From contig QHVH01000042.1 in the NCBI GenBank assembly GCA_003222245.1, positions 1 through 42,093 on the forward strand: 42,093 nt of DNA, given 5' to 3'. Under the pieces are notes generated by a model. That model ran no database searches. It was not told the DNA's origin and worked only from the letters and a program-made list of their open reading frames with translations. The position numbers and the translations under genes were made by a program. Origin of the DNA: Blastocatellia bacterium AA13. GTDB taxonomy: Bacteria > Acidobacteriota > Blastocatellia > UBA7656. Positions 36,780 through 42,093 of this stretch are shown here, in pieces. The first letter of the stretch is position 1. Each line of letters starts with the position of its first letter.

Positions 36780-37046
36780 ATTAGCTATTGTCGTCAACCG
36801 GTGCAGTCGTAACAGATTTTTTGACTCGTGAAGAAATCTCGATTTGGAATTAACATTCGCGTGACGAGTGTGCTTCCGTATAGTAGAATACCGCCGCCGC
36901 CAACGGCAGTAGTCGCTGAGCCGTCAGTTCCACTTCGGCGGCGCTATTTCAAGCAGGGTATTGAAGACGAACTAAAATTCTAAAGGCTGGTCGTCAGTGC
37001 ATCCGCAATAGCACAGCAAAGAGAAGCGCAACGATCAGCATAGCCA
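36780..37046. repeat. Direct repeat, copy 1 (about 267 bp)
   Basis: Base by base this matches 39422-39686 in the same orientation at roughly nine of ten positions, with a few one- to two-base indels. Shared long blocks include CGTGAAGAAATCTCGATTTG and GAGAAGCGCAACGATCAGCA. It begins at ATTAGCTATTGTCGTC and ends at GATCAGCATAGCCA, where the similarity fades into weaker protein-level similarity. This copy is the more decayed: the 82-codon frame of copy 2 is broken here by indels. Confidence 0.9.
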
Positions 37047-37119
37047 ATCCCGATTCATTTTCCGATGTGACTGGCTTGGTTTGGAAACCGAATAAAGCTC
37101 TATTGCTTACGCCGCAGGC
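36994..37119 (-). pseudogene. Truncated 3' copy of the small Cys-rich secreted protein gene
   Basis: On the minus strand 41 codons are open, from just after a stop at 37120-37122 to the TGA at 36994-36996. The end reads SGLAMLIVALLFAVLLRMH, against ALAMLIVALLFAVLLRMR in the intact gene at 39634-39954, and SNRALFGFQTKPVTSENE aligns loosely with SNKGLTGAPTPDTEP. The signal peptide and Cys core are missing. It lies 27 bases past the stop of the Ca-loop protein gene and overlaps the end of repeat copy 1. Confidence 0.75.
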
Positions 37120-37149
37120 TCATTGTCAGGAATCGCTAAGTTCCCTCTT

Positions 37150-38199
37150 CTACTGCCTTGCAAAAAAGACATCCCACGCCCATCGACCGATGTGAGCGTG
37201 TTGCGCGTCTTCGACCTTCGCGCGATAGCGAAATCGATTGCCGTAGCGGTCCCTTAACCTCGCTTCTTGATAATCAAGCGAAACCGATTCAAGACCAAGT
37301 TCCGTCAGTGTGTGCAGTTCGTTAGGCTCTGATTTGCCGTTGTGATTCATGTCCTGCCACAGACGAAGCTGTGTGAATATACGGTCGCGCCGGTCAATGA
37401 TGCCGTCACCATTGCCGCCGTTCTCGGGCTTGTCGAACTCAGTTAATGCAAGAAATCCGTTAGGGTGAGCGGAATGAGGCTGCGGAGTAAAATTACCGAA
37501 CAACTCAGTACCATTGTCTATGACTCCGTTTCCGTTTCGGTCGAAAACCAGAAAGGCGTCGTCCGAGCGTGCTGTCGTCCAGGAAATATGGTCGAGAATT
37601 CCGTCTCCACTCAAGTCGAACGCGACGCCGTTCGCGGCATTCGTAAGATCAAAACCATTGCCAAACACATCGATCAATATTGGGCTGTAGCAAGGGGTTG
37701 GCAACGAAGGATCGAGGCCCTGTTCGTTTCCGCCAGCAGTGTCACCGCAGTCGCCGCCTTCAGTTCCCCCGCCACCCGTGATGCAAGAAGTCTCGCTTAT
37801 GACCGGATCCGGTGTCACTTCTTCCGGTTCCTTGCATTTGCACGTCAGGCCCGCCTGCCCTTGGCGAATGTTCTTGGTCCACTTAGCGTGCCAACCGCCA
37901 GGAACAGCAGACTCCTCAACCGTCGCCACGTCGAACGACGGCCAGCATTCAGTGGGGCCAAAGAAGTCCGTCTCGCAGGTCACACCATTTCCAGAGGCCA
38001 GCTTGTTTTCACTAAAACCATTCAGATAGCTTATCGTCCATGTCTCCCACTTGGTGGGAATGTCTCCCGGAATCGAATGCTCGCAACAGACGGTGCTGCC
38101 GCTATAGCAATTGTACAAGCCCTGAATGGCCGCGGTTTCATTAACCACAAACATGAAGGCCGAAAAGATCAGAAAGAGCAGCGCATTCCTTGTTGTCAT
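37150..38199 (-). CDS. Secreted Cys-rich protein with EF-hand/dockerin-like calcium loops
   Basis: 349 residues with a signal peptide ([20 protein letters not shown], cleavage near 24). Residues 25-170 are Cys-rich (11 Cys, [10 protein letters not shown] first), then a Gly/Asp-rich spacer. From ~172 comes a domain I know from other acidobacterial secreted proteins: [62 protein letters not shown] and [16 protein letters not shown]. These are four DxDxDG-like loops expected to bind calcium. The product is probably extracellular; the role is unknown. Its ATG overlaps the upstream gene's stop by four bases (38196-38199), so the two are coupled. Both lie between the two copies of a 265-bp direct repeat. 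Confidence 0.82.
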   Translation of the reverse strand: MTTRNALLFLIFSAFMFVVNETAAIQGLYNCYSGSTVCCEHSIPGDIPTKWETWTISYLNGFSENKLASGNGVTCETDFFGPTECWPSFDVATVEESAVPGGWHAKWTKNIRQGQAGLTCKCKEPEEVTPDPVISETSCITGGGGTEGGDCGDTAGGNEQGLDPSLPTPCYSPILIDVFGNGFDLTNAANGVAFDLSGDGILDHISWTTARSDDAFLVFDRNGNGVIDNGTELFGNFTPQPHSAHPNGFLALTEFDKPENGGNGDGIIDRRDRIFTQLRLWQDMNHNGKSEPNELHTLTELGLESVSLDYQEARLRDRYGNRFRYRAKVEDAQHAHIGRWAWDVFFARQ

Positions 38200-39083
38200 T
38201 TGATTTCCTCCGAGGAACGACCTTTTCTGGCGCGCGCCACATCCTGTTCGAGTCGTTTAGCATTTTCCACGATTGAAATTATTGCAGACCTCTTCTCAGC
38301 AGCGTCCATCGCGCGTACTTCCGTCTCTGTTATAGGCGCATTTGGCTTCAGCGGACCATGAGAAGGCCTCTTTAGCCAGTCGACCTCCTCCAGCAGTGCT
38401 TGCTTGCCCTCCTTTAAACCGGTTCTGAACCCGGCTCGGTACCATACGTTTCCGGCCATAGGTCCGCCATAGGTTTTATCATCATCGGTCGGCAGAGACT
38501 GTATCTCCAATGCCAGTTTGTCGAGTGCCGCCGGCATGCTCTCATCCGGTACATCGAGCAACTTTTCGTACAGTCCTCTGGATCTTGCGAATTGGATATC
38601 GTGACCCAACTGCGAACCTAGCATATCCATTCCCCAGTCTTCATTGCCCTCGATGGAATCATCGTCGAATATAGCCATCTCGACTATGACAGGACCGAGT
38701 CGGCCGTCCTCCATCGTGATGTTAAATGGGTCGAATGACTGTATTGTGGATTGCCCTGGCTGCAGGCGGTGCTCCGGTCTTTTCATGTCTCTACCGGTTC
38801 CCGAACCATTCCCAGGCGATGTAACACGGAAGGCCATCATATAGCCCTTGCAGGCGCGGTTCGAGATATTCGTGAATTTGACAGTCACCATAGGCCGATT
38901 GTTGAATCGTTTATCCGGCCCTAGTCTCGCCGTGGCCTCCAGTGACTGGGTTTTGTTTATTACCTGGAGTTTTTGACTCTTCATTGAAGAGTTGGAAGCA
39001 AGCTGTGATCTTGACAAGAAACCCACGGTTATCAGAAGCGGAATGGCGGCTAGAAATATCGAAAGTCTCTTCAGTTTCGACAT
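38196..39083 (-). CDS. Exported hypothetical protein
   Basis: 295 residues with an N-terminal signal or anchor helix ([20 protein letters not shown]). Residues ~40-135 look like a beta-sandwich for which I have no family name ([35 protein letters not shown]), and the rest is helical ([33 protein letters not shown]). The ATG has AGGGAGGA about nine bases upstream, a strong ribosome site. It is coupled by ATGA to the Ca-loop protein, so the two probably work together outside the cytoplasm. Confidence 0.75.
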   Translation of the reverse strand: MSKLKRLSIFLAAIPLLITVGFLSRSQLASNSSMKSQKLQVINKTQSLEATARLGPDKRFNNRPMVTVKFTNISNRACKGYMMAFRVTSPGNGSGTGRDMKRPEHRLQPGQSTIQSFDPFNITMEDGRLGPVIVEMAIFDDDSIEGNEDWGMDMLGSQLGHDIQFARSRGLYEKLLDVPDESMPAALDKLALEIQSLPTDDDKTYGGPMAGNVWYRAGFRTGLKEGKQALLEEVDWLKRPSHGPLKPNAPITETEVRAMDAAEKRSAIISIVENAKRLEQDVARARKGRSSEEIK

Positions 39084-39421
39084 CGCTCAATTCCTCCCTA
39101 ATTACTCGACAGCGATAAAGAAGCGCAGTAAACGACACCTAAAAGAAATGGACACGACACAATTCCACGATTCAATGCTGCTCCAGCTCTCATTATCAAT
39201 TATTGGTACTCTTCTATTGAGCTATGGTCATGAATGGCACGGAGAACGCGAACGATTCTATGCTGGCCAACCATTACCGTCAACAAGACAAGAGATGAGA
39301 AACACAAAAACCCTCGAATTAGTCTCTTCTAAAATTACCGATAGAGACTGGAATCGCTTGCGCGGCGATTTTCCTTACTTGGGACCTGATGGAGGCGCTA
39401 CTCCGCGGAGTCCGTTAATAG
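39084..39421. other. 338-bp leader region upstream of the secreted-protein pair
   Basis: On the minus strand this is the 5' region of the 39083-37150 gene pair, ending in its strong ribosome site. On the + strand a 92-codon frame is open (listed with low confidence). Otherwise nothing recognisable. Confidence 0.5.
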
Positions 39422-39426
39422 ATTAG
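39148..39426 (+). CDS. Doubtful 92-aa ORF
   Basis: ATG 39148 (MDTTQFHDSMLLQLSLSIIG) to TAG 39424-39426, with a hydrophobic start and a charged end (SSKITDRDWNRLRGDFPYLG). The sequence has no similarity I know and only AAAAGA as ribosome site. It lies opposite the leader of the secreted-protein pair and ends just inside repeat copy 2. It could equally be chance. Confidence 0.25.
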   Translation: MDTTQFHDSMLLQLSLSIIGTLLLSYGHEWHGERERFYAGQPLPSTRQEMRNTKTLELVSSKITDRDWNRLRGDFPYLGPDGGATPRSPLID

Positions 39427-39686
39427 CTATTGTCGTCGACTGGTGCAGTCGTAACAGATTCTTGACCCGTGAAGAAATCTCGATTTGGAATTAACATTCG
39501 CGTGACGAGTGTGCTTGTGTGTAGTAGAATACCGCCGCTGCCAACGGCAGTAGTCCCCTGAGCCGTCAGTTCCACTTCGGCGGCATCGTTCAAGCAGGGT
39601 ATTTGGAGACGAACAAATTCTAAAGGCTGGTCGTCAACGCATCCGCAACAGCACAGCAAAGAGAAGCGCAACGATCAGCATAGCCA
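39422..39686. repeat. Direct repeat, copy 2 (about 265 bp)
   Basis: Partner of 36780-37046, same orientation, 2.64 kb apart. It covers the last ~18 codons of the small Cys-rich secreted protein gene (minus strand) and about 210 bases downstream of it. The two copies bracket the secreted-protein gene pair 37150-39083 and the leader region. Confidence 0.9.
39423..39671 (-). CDS. Doubtful 82-aa ORF inside repeat copy 2
   Basis: The frame is open on the minus strand and overlaps the end of the small secreted protein gene in another frame. Its centre reads EVELTAQGTTAVGSGGILLH, then LVTRMLIPNRDFFTGQ, which has the alternating look of a beta-rich protein. In copy 1 the same frame is destroyed by at least two indels. 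It is probably a fragment of an older gene, not an active one. Confidence 0.25.
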   Translation of the reverse strand: MRFSLLCCCGCVDDQPLEFVRLQIPCLNDAAEVELTAQGTTAVGSGGILLHTSTLVTRMLIPNRDFFTGQESVTTAPVDDNS

Positions 39687-39954
39687 GCGCCGGCTCGGTG
39701 TCTGGCGTTGGTGCACCAGTTAATCCTTTATTTGAGGCTGAGGTGTTGTTTTGAGTTGCGGCTGCTTTGAGAGTCACAGGGGCTTCGCCCGGGTCACAGA
39801 TGCACTCCTCAGCGCCGCAGTCACAATACCGGTAGGTGCCAGCGACATGGCCAGCCATAGCCTGCTGTGAAAATGGACCGGGAATGGAATTGTTCCGAGA
39901 TACACAAAATGGGAGCACCAGCATCAGCGCGGCACAGCATAGTAGTCTCTTCAT
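39634..39954 (-). CDS. Small Cys-rich secreted protein with C-terminal membrane tail
   Basis: 106 residues from ATG 39954, set by a perfect GGAGGT seven bases upstream. It has a signal peptide (MKRLLCCAALMLVLPFC), a short core with five Cys close together (YRYCDCGAEECICDPGE, 41-57), a Ser/Thr/Pro/Asn-rich stem (60-88), and a C-terminal hydrophobic helix ending in Arg (ALAMLIVALLFAVLLRMR, 89-106). That end resembles sorting or anchoring tails of surface proteins. It diverges from a TPR gene only 40 bases away. A truncated second copy lies at 36994-37119. Function unknown. Confidence 0.75.
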   Translation of the reverse strand: MKRLLCCAALMLVLPFCVSRNNSIPGPFSQQAMAGHVAGTYRYCDCGAEECICDPGEAPVTLKAAATQNNTSASNKGLTGAPTPDTEPALAMLIVALLFAVLLRMR

Positions 39955-39994
39955 TAGTCTAACCTCCGGCGAGAATTTGAAGTTGGGCAAGGAC

Positions 39995-40927
39995 GTGCGA
40001 TTAGAAAGTAGCCGATGCCAACAGGCAGTCGTTGCACTCCTGGTAAACGCCCAACGCATCCGTGTTGAAACTGAAACTCTGTATTGGTCCTTGGCGAAAG
40101 TAGCTGCCCAGGCGCGTGCCCTGGCGGATATAGAGACGCTCGAGCTTGTGAGCCAAATAATACTTGGGCTCCCTGTATCTGAGCGGGCGAAGAGTCTTGC
40201 ACTGCACTATCAGGCATTCTGCTTACATAGCAAAGGCCGATTCGTTGAAGCACATAACCTCCTGGACAACTTGTTGGAGAAGGACCTTGATCCACGGCTG
40301 CGCGCGAGGGCAGTAGGCAACAAAGCGGCAGCCTACTTTTCTGCTGGCGAGGTTGACCGATCCCTGCAACTCCACGTGAAGGCTGGGCAACTCGCGCGTG
40401 ACTGCGATCCCGTCTCTCTCCTCACGGCCCTTCAGACGGTCGCTCTAATAAAAAGCATCCACGGCGATCATCGTCAGTCTCTGGCTGACCTTGAATCTCT
40501 AGTGCCATTCGCTTTCCAGGTTTCTAGGTACGATCCGAGAGCCTTTGCCTTGGTGCTGAATAGCTATGCGGTTGAGTTGGGCGAGATGGATCATGTAGAG
40601 CAGGCGCTAAACGTCGCCTCGCGCCTAAAGCCATTTGCGTTCATCCATCCCGAGTTCAACGACACAATTGCCGAGCTTGAGAGCAAGCTACCGGCGCGAA
40701 AGCATTCCGTCGTAGTCATTCAGCGTGCAGCCGAGCCTGTCGCTGCCCTAAAAACGGTATCCAATCCAGCACGAAAGCGGCGAAGGCAATCAACGTTCAT
40801 CATCCGTGAAGCCGAACGGCGCTTCACGTCGTTTCGAGCGCCGCCTCCTCAACGCGGACGACTCATTCCATCCAACCTCGCGGTCATCAATCCCGCGCGC
40901 CAACCTGCCAAACCACGGGCGCCTTAA
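39995..40927 (+). CDS. Helical-repeat (TPR-like) protein
   Basis: 310 residues from GTG 39995, with AAGGA just before it; upstream in-frame starts would run through the opposite small gene and look non-coding. The helical-repeat body includes ETETLYWSLAKVAAQARALA, SLALHYQAFCLHSKGRFVEA, KAAAYFSAGEVDRSL and VALIKSIHGDHRQSLADLES, then LNSYAVELGEMDHVEQALNV. The pattern is one I associate with uncharacterised acidobacterial TPR proteins. The last ~70 residues are basic and Pro-rich (NPARKRRRQSTFI, RQPAKPRAP). No export signal. Its start is 40 bases from that of the divergent Cys-rich secreted protein, which suggests shared control. Confidence 0.72.
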   Translation: MRLESSRCQQAVVALLVNAQRIRVETETLYWSLAKVAAQARALADIETLELVSQIILGLPVSERAKSLALHYQAFCLHSKGRFVEAHNLLDNLLEKDLDPRLRARAVGNKAAAYFSAGEVDRSLQLHVKAGQLARDCDPVSLLTALQTVALIKSIHGDHRQSLADLESLVPFAFQVSRYDPRAFALVLNSYAVELGEMDHVEQALNVASRLKPFAFIHPEFNDTIAELESKLPARKHSVVVIQRAAEPVAALKTVSNPARKRRRQSTFIIREAERRFTSFRAPPPQRGRLIPSNLAVINPARQPAKPRAP

Positions 40928-41107
40928 TACCTCTCCGACTACAACCCCTTCCAAGTACATCGTAGATTTGATCTCTGGTCTAAACGTTGAAAGTCTGCGG
41001 AGAAATATCAAGCGCATTTCCACGGCGCATAAATAAAGGTGTTTCTTCAAAGAGCATGCCGTAACCAGATTTCTTAGCGCTACGGTCTGATTAGAAACTC
41101 AATGAGC

Positions 41108-41138
41108 GGGTGGCCGCCATTTGAGGTGGCGTCCACCC
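41108..41138. terminator. Hairpin downstream of the TPR-like gene
   Basis: GGGTGG-CC-GCCA (41108-41119) pairs with TGGC-GT-CCACCC (41127-41138) around a 7-base loop with one 2x2 internal loop, 10 bp in all. It lies in the 283-bp gap 40928-41210, which otherwise shows no gene. No T-run follows. Confidence 0.45.
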
Positions 41139-41210
41139 TCTCACTAACTGAAGCGCATTGGCGTGAAGGGATTGGTTTACCTAGAGCACGCCGCCGCGCT
41201 GGAGGGCAGA

Positions 41211-41570
41211 ATGATAAATGATGACAACCACCGGGACAACCCGGAAAAACGTATTGGCCATTCCACTTCAGCCGCTCCGTCTAAGGCATTCAAGCCGGAA
41301 TCGTCTGAGACCCCTGTTAACATTCCCAGGAGCGGCAAGTTTAATCGGCGATCCTCCGTGAGCGAACGCGCACAAAAGCTTCGCTCCATCCTCCTTGCTC
41401 AACGAGTCGCATATCTGCAAATCCCGCTTCTATCTCACATGCTAATGGCGCGTGCATTGGCAAGCTCATCGGCAATGGCGACCCTCAGGTCACTACAAGT
41501 GATCACCGGCGCACGAAGAAGATTTCGAATCCTCGACGCCGAGAGACTGCAATCGCTGAGCGAAATTTGA
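41211..41570 (+). CDS. Hypothetical protein (119 aa)
   Basis: ATG 41211 (MINDDNHRDNPEKRIGHSTS) is chosen over GTG 41163 because GGAGG lies five bases upstream. The first half is polar and disordered-looking; the second (VSERAQKLRSILLAQRVAYL, MARALASSSAMATLRSLQVI) is basic and helical, without an export signal or membrane helix. I do not recognise it. It precedes the AraC-type gene by 70 bases on the same strand and may share its transcript. Confidence 0.5.
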   Translation: MINDDNHRDNPEKRIGHSTSAAPSKAFKPESSETPVNIPRSGKFNRRSSVSERAQKLRSILLAQRVAYLQIPLLSHMLMARALASSSAMATLRSLQVITGARRRFRILDAERLQSLSEI

Positions 41571-41640
41571 CTGCAACTTTGCGAATTGTTCTGGCTGCGA
41601 ATCCACCAAAACGCGGCCGTTCTGGATGGAGGTGTATTCG

Positions 41641-41967
41641 ATGGACTATAGAATACGTGAGGCGGTTGCATACATTGAGGCGAACTACGCGAACGTAATT
41701 TCAGTTCTTGACCTGACGCGACGCACGAATCTGTCACTCTCACGATTGGAAATTCTGTTCAAACGCGAACTCGGCGTGCCTCCTGTCAGGTACATAAAGG
41801 AGACAAGGATTCGGGCGGCGAAAAGAATGTTTGAAACGGCTCCTGCTTTGAGAGTGAAGGAAGTAATGGCAGCGGTAGGCATCAATGACATGACTTATTT
41901 TGGACGTCAATTCAAGCGCATGCTCGGGACAGGGCGAACGCATCTAAAGTCCAACAACTTTCATTAG
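41641..41967 (+). CDS. Solo AraC-type HTH regulator, 3' end replaced by insertion sequence
   Basis: 108 residues from ATG 41641, with a perfect GGAGGT seven bases upstream. Residues 1-96 are a double helix-turn-helix AraC domain: IREAVAYIEANYANVISVLD, LARRT-like DLTRRTNLSLSRLEILFKRE, then VKEVMAAVGINDMTYFGRQF and KRMLG. There is no sensor domain, as in SoxS/MarA-sized members. The normal end after FKRMLG (about TPSQYRR) is missing: from codon 97 the sequence is the terminus of an ISAs1-like element, which supplies GRTHLKSNNFH and the stop. Both DNA-reading helices are intact, so the altered protein may still bind DNA. Confidence 0.8.
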   Translation: MDYRIREAVAYIEANYANVISVLDLTRRTNLSLSRLEILFKRELGVPPVRYIKETRIRAAKRMFETAPALRVKEVMAAVGINDMTYFGRQFKRMLGTGRTHLKSNNFH

Positions 41968-42093
41968 ATAGCTTTCGTTCCAGCCGGCATTCAACCTTTT
42001 AGACTTAACTCCTACTTTTTCAGTTTTATCGTGCTTGAGTAAGTTCAAGGCAATGTGCCTGAGAATAGCCATATTCTCGGGAGCGTGATCTTT
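41930..42093 (-). mobile_element. End of an ISAs1-like insertion sequence, running off the window
   Basis: The element end is inferred at 41930, where CAGGGCGAACGCATC begins; it lies 14 bases outside the transposase stop and interrupts the AraC-type gene. Only one end is in the window, so the opposite terminal repeat and the target duplication cannot be seen. Confidence 0.7.
41944..42093 (-). CDS. ISAs1-family transposase, C-terminal fragment
   Basis: On the minus strand the frame is open from the right window edge to the TAG at 41944-41946: KDHAPENMAILRHIALNLLK, then TEKVGVKSKRLNAGWNESYL, then MKVVGL. This is the highly typical C-terminal helix region of ISAs1-type DDE transposases (H-repeat relatives), including the HAPENMAxLRxIALNLLK stretch with its late catalytic-region glutamate. 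The N-terminus lies outside the window. It overlaps the 3' end of the AraC-type gene by 24 bases because the insertion created that end. Confidence 0.85.
   Translation of the reverse strand, partial: KDHAPENMAILRHIALNLLKHDKTEKVGVKSKRLNAGWNESYLMKVVGL

Overview
The window looks like a chromosome segment of an acidobacterium, probably near the Blastocatellia/Pyrinomonas lineage. The main reason is the left third: a tandem, same-strand array of about 800-residue MacB/FtsX-like permeases with doubled periplasmic and FtsX domains and no ATPase gene beside them. This is the 'acidobacterial duplicated orphan permease' (ADOP) architecture. The secreted Ca-loop protein, the small Cys-rich secreted proteins and the moderately GC-rich codon use fit that placement. 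Lineage is inferred from gene content only.

Layout. 1-12316: five ADOP permeases on the + strand. The first is cut by the window edge and the second carries a single frameshift; the last three are intact. A decayed C-terminal scrap of a further copy lies at about 1983-2117, and the spacers share short GC-rich phrases. 12517-15329: a glycan operon of a WecE/RffA-type sugar aminotransferase, an ArnC/GtrB-like membrane glycosyltransferase and a SAM methyltransferase. 15389-21146: an M50 site-2-type membrane protease facing an exported M28 metallopeptidase and a fused double M16 peptidase. 21384-24673: an HU-family protein with an acidic tail and a tiny basic ORF, converging on ahcY and metK, which together run part of the activated-methyl cycle.

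25107-31251: a tight + strand operon. It starts with a lipoprotein that has a polysaccharide-deacetylase fold signature but has lost its catalytic residues. It continues with a GT2 glycosyltransferase, a methyltransferase and two GT-C-like multi-pass membrane proteins. A plausible job is making a lipid-linked sugar and attaching it to an extracytoplasmic glycan or protein. With the 12.5-15.3 kb operon this gives the window two surface-glycan loci, and the methyl-cycle genes between them would recycle the SAM by-product.

31296-35022 holds a secreted carboxylesterase, a DUF2007/zinc-ribbon protein and an exported alpha/beta hydrolase, all on the minus strand. From about 35.2 kb the character changes. 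There are a signal-peptide-only ORF, a gene relic with two frameshifts, TPR proteins, two overlapping secreted-protein genes flanked by a roughly 265-bp direct repeat, and intact and truncated copies of a small Cys-rich secreted protein. At the right edge a solo AraC-type HTH gene has its 3' end replaced by the end of an ISAs1-like insertion sequence. This last 7 kb is the most rearranged part of the window. No CRISPR array, tRNA or rRNA was seen.
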